Of a DNA stretch of 64,000 nt, positions 1-10,883 are shown one piece after another (positions within the stretch are counted from its first letter, which is position 1; the number at the start of each line of letters is the position of its first letter). This DNA comes from Allomyces macrogynus ATCC 38327. Taxonomy: Eukaryota; Blastocladiomycota; Blastocladiomycetes; Blastocladiales; Blastocladiaceae. Below the pieces are notes generated by a model. It was not told where the DNA came from and searched no databases. It was given only the letters and a program-made list of their open reading frames with translations. Made by a program: the position numbers and the translations under genes. The stretch is taken from the NCBI GenBank assembly GCA_000151295.1, contig GG745329.1:522421-586420 (forward strand), read 5' to 3'.

Positions 1-2031
1 GCCGCGGCGCCGCCGGCACTCCCGCCCAAGCCCGTCGGCGGCGAGTCGTCCATGTTCGGCGACGACTTGGTCCTGCAGCTCGGATTCCTGCGCAACTACG
101 CGGCGGCCACGTCGACGAGCTCGTCTCCCACGGCCGCGACCGCCCCCTCCTCGGCGACTCCGACGAGCACGCTCGGTCGCACTGCCTCGTCGGCGTCCGC
201 GGCCACGGCGCCGACGCCCGTGTCCGTCCGCCCGACCGCGACGTCTCTCTTTTCGTCGCAGCACTACCTGTCCCTGACGCGCCCGGTCGCCGCAAGCTCG
301 ACCGCGCAGGACGAGACGCTCAAGCCCGACACCTCCGCGCAGCTCCCATCCGACGAAGAGACCGATTCGGACGACGACGATGGGTCGTCCACGACCTCCT
401 CGTCCGACTCGGACGGTGACCCGTGGGGTCCCGGCGGCTCCACCGGCTTAGGCCGGTCTCACTCCTCCTCCGCCGCGATGACGCGCCCGATCACCGTGCA
501 AGACGCCAAGATCCAGGGGTACCTGAAATCGATGCGTTCCCCCGCGGCCTCGGCGCTGCACCGCGAGCGCGAAAAGTCGCTTGGCGTTCGTGCCGCTTAC
601 CACATGGCGGGGTACCGGCACCCGCCGGGCATGGCCCCTGCGGGCGCTGGCGGGATCGGCCGGTCCATTCCGCCGTCGCTGCCAGACTCGGACGACGACG
701 ACGACGACCGCGTTCTCGCCGCGATCCGGCCCGGCGCGCTCGCTGCGGCCGCCGCGATTGGCCGTCCTGGATCGGCGCCGCCGCTTGCCGTGCACCCGCA
801 TGCGCACCCGGCGCTCGCGCGCGGCATGTCGGCTGCGGCGTTCCCGGCGTACGCGGGGGCCCCGCCGACGCCGGTTGCGCCGATGCCGGTCGCATCAATG
901 CCGTATGCGGCGCCGATGGTGCGTCCGGACTCGCCGTTTGCGGGTAGTGCGGCGAATTCGGATTCGGAGGTGGGCCCGACGCCGCGCAAGTCGACGAGTT
1001 CCGCGCGCCCGAAAAAGTCGAGCAAGAAGAAGAGTGCGTCGTCGTCGGGTACGTCGCGCCGGAAGCCGGTGGCCATGGCGGATGATGATGCGGCTGGAGA
1101 CGAGCTCGAGTCGGGGCCGATGACACCCGTGGATGCGAATGAGGATGCGTCGGTCGCGGAGAAGCCCAAGAAGAGCAAGAAGAAGAGCAGCAGCTCGTCG
1201 CCGAAAAAGTCGAAGCGCAAGGACAAGACCGAGGCTGCCGACGAGGCTGCTGCCGACGGTGACGCGCCCGTGAGCTCGCGCCGGAAGAAGAACAAGTCCA
1301 AGTTGCCGGAGCAGGTTGTCACGGCCAACAACAGCGATGCTGATGATCAGGAGGAGGACGACGTGCCGCTCGGTGCACTGCAGCACCCGGCCGAACAGGC
1401 TGCTGCGGGCAGTCCTGAGGGGTCGCCGTCGGCCGGTGCAGCGCCGCGCGACTTGGAGGCCGGCGAGGACGACGACGACGTGCCGCTCGAAGTGAAGCGG
1501 CAGGCGAAGGCCTCGTCCAAGTCGACCTCGTCGTCGTCGTCCAAGCCCAAGAAGTCGTCTAAGTCCAAGTCGTCGTCCAAGGACAAGAAACCCTCGTCGT
1601 CGTCGCGCGGCAAGTCGCGCAAGACGGTCATGGTCTCGCCGCCCGAGTCGCTCGTCTCGACGGGCTCGACCGCGCCGGCCATGGACGAGTCCGAGGCGGC
1701 GACGGCCAACGGGCACGAGTCGGATAACGGCACGCACTCGTCGGGCGCGTCGCTGTCGCTGCACAGCTCGCAGTCGTCGGTGCGCCGCAGCAAGAAGCGG
1801 CAAACCATGGCTGCCGGTGCCGGGCCGGGACCGGCCTTCTACCCGGTCCAGGCCGACTCGTACTACCCGATGCAGCACCATCCGGTGGCCGCAGCTTACC
1901 CGATGAGTCCGGCGCCGTACGGGTCCCCCGCTGCGCCCGGGATGATGTACTACGCGGCCGCGCCCAGTCCAATGGCGCCGACCCCGACGGCGCCGAACGG
2001 GCACCCGGCCTACGCGATGCGGCCTTACTGA
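1..2031 (+). CDS. Ser/Lys/Asp-rich low-complexity protein, 5'-truncated
   Basis: The frame is open from base 1 through the first in-frame ATG (52) to the TGA at 2029-2031, so the gene probably begins left of the window and at least 676 residues are visible. I do not recognise it. The visible part is intrinsically disordered: Ser/Thr/Ala runs, Asp/Glu clusters (genomic 360-420 and 690-710), and basic Lys-Ser blocks between about 1000 and 1620 resembling nuclear localisation or chromatin-binding tails. The C-terminus is rich in Pro, Tyr, Met and Ala. No catalytic domain or membrane segment is seen. Strong third-position GC matches the neighbouring genes, so the frame is very likely real. A regulatory or scaffold protein is possible, but no function can be assigned. 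Confidence 0.75.
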   Translation, partial: AAAPPALPPKPVGGESSMFGDDLVLQLGFLRNYAAATSTSSSPTAATAPSSATPTSTLGRTASSASAATAPTPVSVRPTATSLFSSQHYLSLTRPVAASSTAQDETLKPDTSAQLPSDEETDSDDDDGSSTTSSSDSDGDPWGPGGSTGLGRSHSSSAAMTRPITVQDAKIQGYLKSMRSPAASALHREREKSLGVRAAYHMAGYRHPPGMAPAGAGGIGRSIPPSLPDSDDDDDDRVLAAIRPGALAAAAAIGRPGSAPPLAVHPHAHPALARGMSAAAFPAYAGAPPTPVAPMPVASMPYAAPMVRPDSPFAGSAANSDSEVGPTPRKSTSSARPKKSSKKKSASSSGTSRRKPVAMADDDAAGDELESGPMTPVDANEDASVAEKPKKSKKKSSSSSPKKSKRKDKTEAADEAAADGDAPVSSRRKKNKSKLPEQVVTANNSDADDQEEDDVPLGALQHPAEQAAAGSPEGSPSAGAAPRDLEAGEDDDDVPLEVKRQAKASSKSTSSSSSKPKKSSKSKSSSKDKKPSSSSRGKSRKTVMVSPPESLVSTGSTAPAMDESEAATANGHESDNGTHSSGASLSLHSSQSSVRRSKKRQTMAAGAGPGPAFYPVQADSYYPMQHHPVAAAYPMSPAPYGSPAAPGMMYYAAAPSPMAPTPTAPNGHPAYAMRPY

Positions 2032-2619
2032 GGTGTGCTTGCGTGCGGCTTCGGGAGGACCCGACGAACGGGAAGAAGAAGTGTTGGTTTGATTTCCTTT
2101 TTTCCCCCCCCCCCCCCCCCCCCCCGCTCTCCCTGCTCTTGATGAGCGGATGCAGTTTTAACTATGCGGTTTTGACGGTTGTTGCTCGTTTTGTCTTGCT
2201 GCTTTGCTTGCTTTCTTCTTTTTCCATGTCCAACCCCATGTCCCCTAATTTTGCTCTCTGACTTGGGCCATGTCGCACCGAACAACGCGCAATCATTTTT
2301 TCTTCTTTTTGATTTCCTTGTTGTGCAACGCCCGCGCAACTGCCGGTTGTCCTCCCCCCGTGCGGAATGGGACCTGTTTGCTGTTCTAGAACGCTGTCAT
2401 ATCTTTTTCTGTCGGTTGACCGTGCTGTGGAGTGCGCGCCGACACCCAAATGTCGAAATTGAACGAGAAATGAACAAGAACCAGATTGAACGAGAGCGGA
2501 TGTCGAACCAGAAAAAGGAATCTGACAGAACACGATTGAGCGACAACGACAGCCATGCGAATTTCATTCACGCCAGGTTGCAAACGGAGGGAATAAAACC
2601 ATGCCAAAGTCTCTACACA
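2032..2619. other. Convergent intergenic region with poly-C tract
   Basis: This lies between two convergent genes and must hold both 3' ends. It is much less GC-rich than the coding DNA. It contains an uninterrupted run of 22 C at 2104-2125. No gene is seen. Confidence 0.6.
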
Positions 2620-5600
2620 TTACGACAAGAGCGCGGCCGAGTCGCTGCTCAGCACCTTCATGCACCCCAAGCACACGATGATCCGGCCGGACGCACGCGC
2701 CATGGCCAGATCGCTCGTCGATGACGCGGCGGTACCCGGTGCCCCGCCCTCGGCATCGTTGGGCGACGCGCCGTCGCTTCCAGAGACCACGTGTAGCAGC
2801 TTGAATCGCATCCCGCCGCAGTACGGGCACGCGCCGCGCCCAGCGATCCCAGGGAGCGAGTGCGTCGACTGCATGACCGGCAGCGGGGGCGGTGGCGGCG
2901 GTGGTGGCGGCGCGGGATCACCCCCACAATCGTCCAAGTCGCGCATCATCCGCCGCCCGCTCGGCGCGTGCGCGGTCGCGGTCGTCGCGACACTGCGCAC
3001 TGACGGGGCGCGGTGCGAGTGCGCGAGCGGGATCGAACTCCCGCTCGTCCCATTCGCATTCGTGGCCTCGTCCACCGGTGTATTGACAAAAATGCGAATC
3101 GCGCCAAGATGGTCGGCGACAGCGAAGACCGCATAGTCGGCGGAAAAGCCCGTGACGGACGTCGGGTCGGCGCTCGGCGACGGCAGGACGCCCGCGGCCT
3201 CGAGCAGGAACCGCGACTTGAACGGCGCAAACGCAGCGGCGGTGACAGTCACGGACGAGGCCTCGAACGCCTCATACCCGCCGACAATGTGCGGCGCAGG
3301 CGGGGTCGGCGGTATTGCCGCGTCGCCGCCGCCGTTGAGCGACGGGTTGGATCCGGTGGGGGAGACGGACGCGGGGGCTTGGTCGGCGGATATGCCGGTG
3401 GCAACGCGCGACCGTTTTGACCGCCCGTGGCGGAACGTTGACGAGAAGGCGTTGTGCAGAAACGCGAGCCCGTGTCGCGCCTTGCCGCCGGTTCCGGACC
3501 GGATGCTGGCCGCCGACGTCTGTACCCTTGGCGCATCTGCGGCGGCAACGCCCTCGACTGACCCAGTTGCCGACGACGAGCTGTCGCCCAACTGCCCCGG
3601 CGGCGGGACGAGCGGAGCCATGGGTCCGAGTACGTCCCAAAGGAACACCCACCCGTCCTCGGACCCGCAAATCGCGTACCCGGCCATCGTCGGAAAACGA
3701 GGCGCGGATTTGCGAGTGCGCGTTGGTATGGCCCTTGAGTTTGGCCACGACCGACTTGTCCTTGAGGTCGTAGAACCGCAGCCGCGAGTCGTTTGATGAG
3801 ACGAGCAGACGGTCGGTCGAGCACCGCGTGGCAATGGCCGCGGTCTCGGGCCACGACTCGATGCCCGTCACCTTCTTCGGGTACTTGTTGTTGCGGCCCT
3901 TGCGCGACTTGACGGTGACTTGCGTGTGGTACCGCAATCCCAGACTGGCGCCAACGCCTGCGCCGGGCGGTGCGTCGACGACTTCGTAGAACATGATCGA
4001 GCCTAAAGAGTGCCGATGAGCCGGGGCGTCAGTTTCTGCTCCCTTTCGGTCAAGGTATCCCCCGTCCACCCGTGGTACGCACCAGAATAGGTGCCAACGC
4101 AACACTTGTGCCCATCCTGCGTGAACTGCACGGCCGTCAAGTACTGCCTCGCAACCTCTTGGCAACTCACGAGCCGCTTCTCGTCCAACGACCAGAGCCG
4201 CAACTTGCCATCAAAGCACGCCGTCGCAAAGTACCGGTCGTCGAGCGGATGGAACGCGACCGACGTGACAAAGTCGCCGTGGTTAAAGATCGCAAGTGTA
4301 TCGGCGCGCGTCAGGTGCCAGACGCGCACCGTCTTATCGGTCGACGCCGAGGCCAGGAACGACGCGCGGTTCCACGCCAAGTCCAGGATATCGCCGGCGT
4401 GGCCGCGGTACTCGTGCCATGGCGCGGGTACGACCAGGGCGCCGCCGCCCGTCGGCATCGGTGGGGTCTTGGGCTCGGCCGTATCGTCGCGCCCGAGACC
4501 GACCAGCGGCCACACGCGCACGACGCCGTCTTGCCCGCCGGTAGCAAGGTACCGCCCGCATGGCGAGAACCGGACGACCCAGACGGGGCTCGGTGTCGAT
4601 GAAGAGGTTGGTGGTGGTGGAGGTGGCGGAACGGGCTCGCCAGTCGAGAACAGACCGGGTGCGGAGCTGCCAGCGCTCGACGGCGCCGCATGGCTGTCGC
4701 CGCTCATGGCGCTGTGGCCGTCCGAGAAACTCGCCGCGGAATGGTGCCGCGTCGCGTGCGGGTCGAGCGTTTGCGCGAGCGACATGCCCGCAAATTGCCT
4801 TGACCCCGACTTGAGCTTGGCCTTGGTCTAGTTAAATACACCGCACGTTCCCGAGAAATGAGCTCCACCGCCGCGATCCTCCATCCGCTCCGAAAAACAA
4901 AAGCCAATCCGCGCACCTTGACGCGCTGCCACGAGACGGGCCGCACACCGTCGCCCGCAAACCCATCGAGCACCGGGACCGGCGGCACGGACATTCCGGT
5001 TCCATCCTCGTCCATATCAAGCGTGAAGAAACTGCCAGCACGTTTCCTTAAAGTCGTGAAAAACGACTTTTTCGACATGGTGCTGCGCGCATCCGTATCG
5101 GACCCGCGTCTGCGCCAGGCCGGGCCTGCATGCAAGTCCGACCGGCTCGTGACCGACGCCGTATCCGACGACGCGGCAGCGAGTCGTGCGGCCGATGACG
5201 GGAACGGCTCGAGGTCGCTCGCGAGCCGGCGCACGGGCGGGGCGCGGAATGGGCGCTGCGTCACGTTCGACCCGGTGCCGGCGCTGACACTCTCGGCCTC
5301 GGAATCGGCGGCGGCGGCGTCGCCAGGACCATTGGCGCCGTTGCTGCTGACCGTGGATGCGGCGACCGACGCGGCGACTGAGTCAAGCCGTGCACGACGC
5401 ACGCTGCCGGCGTCTCCGGTGCCGTCGAAACTGGGCTTGGGGCGCGGTGGTGGGGTCGGGAGCGGGCGCTTGGACGCGGCGCGCGCGGGCGAGACGGGGG
5501 CCGACGAGAGGGGGTTGGATGAGGCGACGGGTGCGGTGGGCGGCGATCGCGAGGGTACTGGCGCGTCCTGCGCGTCGTAGAACTGGATGTCATCGTCGTC

Positions 5601-5624
5601 CGAGTCGGACGCGTTCGGGTCCAT
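2620..5624 (-). CDS. WDR44: WDR44/Rabphilin-11-like WD40 repeat protein (one frame break)
   Basis: The family binds Rab11 and acts at endosome, Golgi and ER contacts. Exons read right to left: 4917-5624, 4083-4827, 2620-4002, with introns 4828-4916 and 4003-4082 (GTGCGC...TAG and GTGCGT...TAG, phases preserved). The start is ATG 5624; an upstream TTG in frame was not used. The N-terminus has a Ser/Asp cluster followed by IQFYDAQD, like the FFAT-type N-terminus of human WDR44. A disordered Ser-rich region follows, then WD repeats (SPCGRYLATGGQDGVVRVW, ASTDKTVRVWHL, ACFDGKLRLWSLD, VSSNDSRLRFYDL, ICGSEDGWVFLWDV). The tail carries CPYCGG and CLGCMK, a possible zinc pair. In the sixth repeat the frame shifts by one base at the GGG at 3679-3681 (minus sense) while homology continues without a gap. 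So the gene is either mutated or the consensus carries an extra G. Confidence 0.88.
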
Positions 5625-6062
5625 AATGGTTGACGGCAGCAAAATAGAGAGCGCGCGCTGAATGGAATGCTACAGGTGCGAGCGTGGAGGAGAGTCGGTA
5701 CCGCGAGATCGTTGCGGTCGCAGTGGAGGAAGGGATGGTGCAGAAGGGCAGCGGCACGCCGATGGCGCCGATGGTGGCAGCGGACTTTGATGTTTGAGGT
5801 CGAGCGCAGGTTGCCAGACCTAACCGAACCAATTTATCCTGGACCAAGACCTCAACCAAGGCCGTGCCAGGCCAAGAACCTGGGCCGAGCCAGACGGGCC
5901 AGACGTGGGCGAGCGAGCGCGACCGCACGAGCATGCAAAAATAATTGTACTAGGCGCAGTGCTGGTAAATAAAATACAGACGACTGGGCGACGAGCCGAG
6001 AGTCGCCGTGACACGACCATAATCCAAAAACAAAATTGAAGATCCCCGCGTGCGACTGTCAT
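5625..6062. promoter_or_regulatory. Promoter region of the WDR44-like gene
   Basis: A 438-bp gap lies between the WDR44-like start and the DPH5 stop, both on the minus strand. It should hold the WDR44-like promoter and the DPH5 3' end. It contains several CCAAG/CCAGG-like direct copies around 5840-5890. No gene is seen. Confidence 0.4.
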
Positions 6063-6905
6063 CTACGCGAGCTCGGCGTACTTGTCAAACGTCTCCTTGT
6101 TGATAGCAAACAGGCGCACGTAGTCGCGCTCGAGCTCGTGCATCTTGGCCGGAATAATCAGCGAGTGCAGCGGCTCGCCGAAGTCAGCCGTGAGCAACTC
6201 CTGCAAGGTGCCGGCCTTGACCACCTGGTCGCGCGTACCGACGCGCGCGAGCCCAACGGCAATCGTCGTCGGCGCGTAGGCACCCTCGCCACGCTTCTCC
6301 TCAATCTCGAGCAGCTGCTCGACGGCCTGGTTGACGGTCATGAACCGCGGCGGCTCGTAGACAAGCCGGCCGCGCGCCATGTTCTCAAACGACTGCTCGC
6401 GGACCTTGATGTCGAGCAGGCACAACGTGTGCAGGCCGAGCGTGCGGTTGGTCTTGACCTTGTCGTACCATGAGTCGGGCCGCCACGTCTCGGTGAAAAA
6501 CACCATCGAGATAGTGATACCAAACGAGTAGAGCTGCAGGCCCGCACAGCCGATTGCGTTCATGATCGAGGCATTGTGGATGACCTCGACAGGGATCTGG
6601 AGCTCCTTGGCGCGCAGAATCAGGTCGGTGTGCGTCGTGGCGCCAAACGGGTCGCCGACGACGAGAAAGGCAACGTTGACCTTGTCGGCATTGTCGAGAA
6701 TCGTGTCGGACTCGGACTCGACGGTTTCGCGGTGCGCGAGGTGAACGGGCTTGCCGTAGAGCTGCTCGAGGCGGGCCTTGTCAATGCCAGGCAGGATCGA
6801 GGTGTAGGCCTCGAGGTAGATGCGCTCGCACGACTTGACGGCGTCGAGGCCGCGCAACGTGATGTCGCGCTCGTCGCCGAGACCGAGGCCGACGACGTAG
6901 AGCAT
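6063..6905 (-). CDS. DPH5: Diphthine methyl ester synthase
   Basis: This SAM-dependent enzyme methylates the ACP-modified histidine of elongation factor 2 in diphthamide synthesis, in the cytosol. The 280-residue, intronless frame starts at ATG 6905. The track frame opens further upstream, but only this start gives the family's N-terminus [20 protein letters not shown]. Family blocks seen are [14 protein letters not shown] [24 protein letters not shown] (SAM site), [20 protein letters not shown], and [17 protein letters not shown]. The length equals the usual size of about 280-300 residues. The gene is divergent from ARG1 across 572 bp. Nothing is anomalous. Confidence 0.97.
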   Translation of the reverse strand: MLYVVGLGLGDERDITLRGLDAVKSCERIYLEAYTSILPGIDKARLEQLYGKPVHLAHRETVESESDTILDNADKVNVAFLVVGDPFGATTHTDLILRAKELQIPVEVIHNASIMNAIGCAGLQLYSFGITISMVFFTETWRPDSWYDKVKTNRTLGLHTLCLLDIKVREQSFENMARGRLVYEPPRFMTVNQAVEQLLEIEEKRGEGAYAPTTIAVGLARVGTRDQVVKAGTLQELLTADFGEPLHSLIIPAKMHELERDYVRLFAINKETFDKYAELA

Positions 6906-7477
6906 GGCTGGGCCGTTGGTCTTGTTGCTTGCGGGCGGTTGCAGCAAATGGGGACAGCGGTGCGCCGCTGGTCTGTGATTTGCGGTGATTGTCCAGGTCG
7001 GATGGATGGCTGGCAATGGTGGAGCAGGGAGCGCAGGGCAAGCTGGCCGCGATCAAGCCAGCAGGGTGATTTCGGGTTCATTTCAGCTGCGTGAGTCTCC
7101 GGTGCCAGACTCTCTCTCGCTATCCACGTGGTGCGGTGGAGAGTGACTGGGCCCGGGCGTGACTGCGCGTTGTGATCAGAACATCGCGCTGCAGCGAAAA
7201 GCATCACCCCCAGCCGCAATCATTTCCACTTTCCACGGCCGGCCCCATGATCATCGCCCTGCCCGCCGTGCACGGCCAACGTGATGCCCGTTCCCCCGGC
7301 CGCACACCGTGCCGTGCGGGCGTGGGACCGGTCGAATTCGCTCGGCCACGCTCGGGGGCAGAATAAAGCCGGCGCGCCGCCCCCCCCGACCATGTCCACC
7401 ATCCCCCACCAACCACCACCACCAGTCGCGTCCCCAAACCCGACCGCACCAACCTCCTCTTCAATCCACCACCCACC
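6906..7477. promoter_or_regulatory. Bidirectional promoter region, DPH5 / ARG1, with CACGTG
   Basis: This is the only space between two divergent genes. It holds a palindromic E-box CACGTG at 7135-7140, the class that Cbf1-type factors bind. A TGAGTC sequence near 7092 is only a partial Gcn4-like match. The E-box is visible; occupancy is inference. Confidence 0.45.
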
Positions 7478-8882
7478 ATGAGCCCCAAGCGCAAAGTCCA
7501 GCTCCAAGCGCCCCTCGGCCCCCGCCACGCCCAAGTCGGCCTCGCCCGCACCTGCTGCTGCCGCACCCGCACCCGCAACTGCTGCTGCCCCCAAGTCTAC
7601 CGCGTCCAAGGGCCGCGTCTGCCTCGCCTACTCGGGCGGTCTCGACACGTCGTGCATTCTCGCATGGCTCATTGACGAAGGCTACGAGGTCGTTGCTTTC
7701 ATGGCCGATGTTGGCCAAGAAGAGGACTTTGAGGCCGCGCGCCAAAAGGCACTGCTCGTCGGCGCCAAGTCGGTGCACATCCACGACCTGCGCGAGCAAT
7801 TTGTCGAGAAGATCATTTGGCCGTGCATCCAGTCGAATGCCACCTACGAGAACGACTACCTGCTCGGCACGTCGCTCGCTCGCCCCGTCATCACTGCCGC
7901 GCAGATTGCTGTCGCCAAGGCCGAGGGCTGCGATTTCGTATCACACGGATGCACGGGCAAGGGCAACGACCAGGTCCGGTTCGAGCTTGGATACTATGCG
8001 CTGCAGCCGTCGATCAAGGTCATTTCGCCGTGGCGTATCCCGGCCTTCTACGAGCGCTTCGCCGGCCGTCAGGCACTGCTCGACTACGCGGAGCTCAAGG
8101 GTATTCCCGTCGCGCAGACCAAGGCCAAGCCGTGGTCGACCGACGAGAACCTTTACCACATCTCGTTCGAGGCCGGTATTCTCGAGGACCCGGACGTGAC
8201 GCCGCCCGCCGACATGTGGAAGCTGACGGTCGACCCGGCCACGGCGCCCGCGCAGGGCGAGTCGATTGCCATCGATTTCGTCAACGGCATCCCCGTCTCC
8301 GTCGAGAACCTGTCGGACAAGACGGTTGTTGGGTCGGCCGACAAGCCGGCGCCGCTCGACGTGTTCCTCTACCTGAACGCGCTCGGCCGCCGCAACGGTA
8401 TTGGCCGCATCGACATTGTCGAGAATCGTTTCATTGGCATCAAGTCGCGCGGTTGCTACGAGACGCCTGGCGGCACGATCCTGCTCAAGGCGCACAAGGA
8501 CCTCGAGGGTCTGACCATGGACCGCGAAGTGCGCAAGCTGCGCGACGAGCTGTCTTTCAAGTACGCTCACCTGCTCTACAATGGCCTGTACTTCACGCCC
8601 GAGACCAAGATGATTCTCGACATGGTCAAGGCCTCCCAGACGAATGTCTCGGGTCGCGTGCGCCTGTCGCTGCGCCAAGGGAACGTGACGATCCTGGGCC
8701 GCAAGGCGCTCGAGCCCAAGAAGTGTCTTTACAACTCGGAGCTCGCATCCATGGACTCGTCGCTGTCGGACGCCGGGTCGGGCTGGGGCTTTGACCCGAC
8801 CGCATCGGAAGGTTTCATCAAGACCATCTCCATGCGTATTCGCTTGTGGTCGGCTCAGCAGGAGCAGCCGCCGACGCTGTAG
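7478..8882 (+). CDS. ARG1: Argininosuccinate synthase
   Basis: The enzyme condenses citrulline and aspartate using ATP to give argininosuccinate in arginine biosynthesis, in the cytosol. The body is unmistakable: CLAYSGGLDTSCILAWL (ATP loop), VGQEEDFEAARQKAL, HGCTGKGNDQVRFEL, ISPWRIPAFYERF, WSTDENLYHISFEAGILE, NRFIGIKSRGCYETPGGT, MDREVRKLRDE. The main frame has no ATG before the ATP loop. My preferred model is a first exon 7478-7495 (ATG in good context, MSPKRK), an intron 7496-7595 (GTCCAG...AAG), and a second exon 7596-8882, giving 434 residues with a normal-length N-terminus. The splice sites are weak, so a one-base indel around 7496 (which would add an Ala/Pro-rich leader) remains possible. 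The gene is divergent from DPH5. Confidence 0.93.
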
Positions 8883-9188
8883 GCGAGTCGTTGGATTTTT
8901 GTCTTTTTGGTGGTGGTATTATTACAAGCGTTTTTGCGTGCATCTTGTGCATCTTTTTCGCTGGTTTCCTTGCTAGCCTGAGCATCTTCGCGGCTTTCGG
9001 GATTCAAAAGGGCGACGCAAAATGATGGTGCACAGCTGAACATACATTTCACAACTCGCGGGCACCTTGCCCATCATCCGACCCAACTCTCTCCCAACTG
9101 TCCAGCTTGCTTCAAGCCAACAGTCACCTGCACGACCAGACTGCCCGACCACTTTCGACCAGCTGCTCCCAAAAGGACCCGCCGGCAA
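8883..9188. other. Intergenic, ARG1 3' side
   Basis: This T-rich stretch after the ARG1 stop fits a 3' UTR, followed by a short upstream region of the next locus. No gene or repeat is seen. Confidence 0.4.
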
Positions 9189-10240
9189 ATGATGCACTGT
9201 TCCTGCTGCGGCTCGAGTACCAGATGTATCCCTGTCGTTCTTCCTGGCAACTGTGGCGCCCGCCCCGGGTCGGTTCCGATCAATAACGACGTGGTCCTCA
9301 CGATCCTGCGCACCCTGACGATGCTGGGCGAGATCCCGGCATGCGTCTCGCGATTCACGCCGTGGCTCACAAGAGCCGACATGACCAATACGTTCCGCGC
9401 GAATCTTGTCGTGCAGAGCCTGGCCGCTCTCCTTTCGCCGAACAGCAAAGCGGCGCTCGTCCCGTCGCACGTGCAGCACCTCGACCTGATCTTTGACGAC
9501 GACACGGCCGATATCAACGGGTACCCGCTCGTGCCCGCCATCGCAACGCTGCTGACCAAGAGCCTGCCGCCACGCACGATCAAGTCGCTCACGGTGCGCT
9601 GGTTCCGGCGATTGCGGAACAGTGTTTGGGTCCTCGACAAACCGGTTGCCGCACCCTGGCCCGTCTCGCACGAATCCGTCGGAATCGACGTCGGTGATGG
9701 CGGGACCGGCATGTACACAACGAATGCGATCGCGTCGATGCGCAACCGCAAGCTCTCGTCGCTGCGCACGTTCAAGCTCGCGGCGATCCCGATTGCGAGC
9801 GGGAATGTGGCCGCGCATGTGGTCATGGCGCTGAAACCGACTTTGACCACGTTTCATCTTGGTGTCGCCGCCGTGTTCCTGGAAAACGCGACCTCGGCGC
9901 TGCACATGATCGTCGCTGCGCTCGTCGAGACGTGCACGGGTGTGCGCGAACTGCATCTGTACGCGGGAAGGGCGAGTCGTTTTCGGCCGCGGATTTGGCG
10001 GATTTGCATCCTCCTATTTACTGTGCTGGGTCTGGTCGGGTAAGTCTTGGAATGGCCAGCGCGGGAACGGCGACCGTGGTGACTACGTTCGGTAAACCGA
10101 CGATTCGCTGGTTTCGCGCGACCGTGACAAGCTGGGGGCAACCGGCGACACTGTCGCGCTGTTGCATCGGTTGCTACATGCCATGAGAAGCTTCTCTACC
10201 TTGATTTGCGCGGATGCGGGACCGCGAGCGACTCGGGTAA
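9189..10240 (+). pseudogene. F-box/LRR-like protein, probably broken
   Basis: I do not recognise a named family. The frame from ATG 9189 runs to a TAA at 10041-10043 that lies inside a strong GTAAGT donor, so this is probably exon 1 ending near 10039. It begins with a Cys-rich stretch. An F-box-like segment follows (PINNDVVLTILRTLTMLGEI), then leucine-rich stretches such as LKPTLTTFHLGVAAVFL and VRELHLYAG. Downstream, 10126-10240 encodes LLHRLLHAM in one frame and EKLLYLDLRGCG in the next, an LRR unit split by an apparent one-base loss near 10185. A second donor, GTAAGC, follows at about 10238. It resembles the tandem F-box/LRR loci at 53.9-57.5 kb in style. It could be a degrading gene or a multi-exon gene with a consensus error. 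Confidence 0.45.
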
Positions 10241-10883
10241 GCGGTTTTGTGTTATGGCGCGTGCCGTGATCCGCCTTGATGTCATGTACCCGAGGAGCGT
10301 GAAGCAAGGCGGCGCTGGAACGGAGAGGCGTCATGTACTTTTGTCCATGAAATACGAATCTGTGCCGACGTGCCGATTTCCACTGGCCCCCAAAAAAGCA
10401 TCGTGCCACTGGCGTGGCTGCGCACGCCCCCATATAGACAAGGAGCAAGTAATGCAGAGAGCGCGACGTTCTGACGTGTCGAGGCGCGACACGGGAGAGT
10501 CCTATGGAGGCGCCCAGCCAGCAAAATCCGGGAAGTTGTCGGGTGGTTGGACGAGCCCGGGTCTCATTTTTGCTCTCGTAAAACAGGCGAAAGACAGGGT
10601 CGCCTCAGCGAGGTTCCAGCCTGCTCCACGGCGAGATGAACTGCGATCCACTTGGATTGAGATCCAAAGTGAGACGTTTGTTCCCAGCAGGTGGTTTAGG
10701 CATTCGCGCGGGTGGAGAGTATCGATAAAGAAGAGAAAGCAGAGCAAGGCACATTGCACTGCTCGTAAGTGACCACCAAGAGCGCACGGCCTGCACACTG
10801 TGGGTCTGACCACAAGCGAAAAAGCAAAGCTAATACATTAAACAACTTACCCGCACAAAACTAAACGACCATCCTCCCCACGT
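10241..10883. other. Intergenic or undetected 3' exons of the preceding locus
   Basis: An open frame runs here on the plus strand (to 10772), but its composition is unlike neighbouring proteins and it has no domain. It could hold the end of the F-box/LRR-like locus. The last 100 bp are A-rich and should contain the uS4m 3' end. Confidence 0.35.

Noticed and set aside
895..2004. Long minus-strand frame (369 codons) opposite the Ser/Lys-rich gene
   Set aside because: It is Arg-rich antisense of a GC-rich gene, with no domain and no start context. It is a codon-bias shadow.
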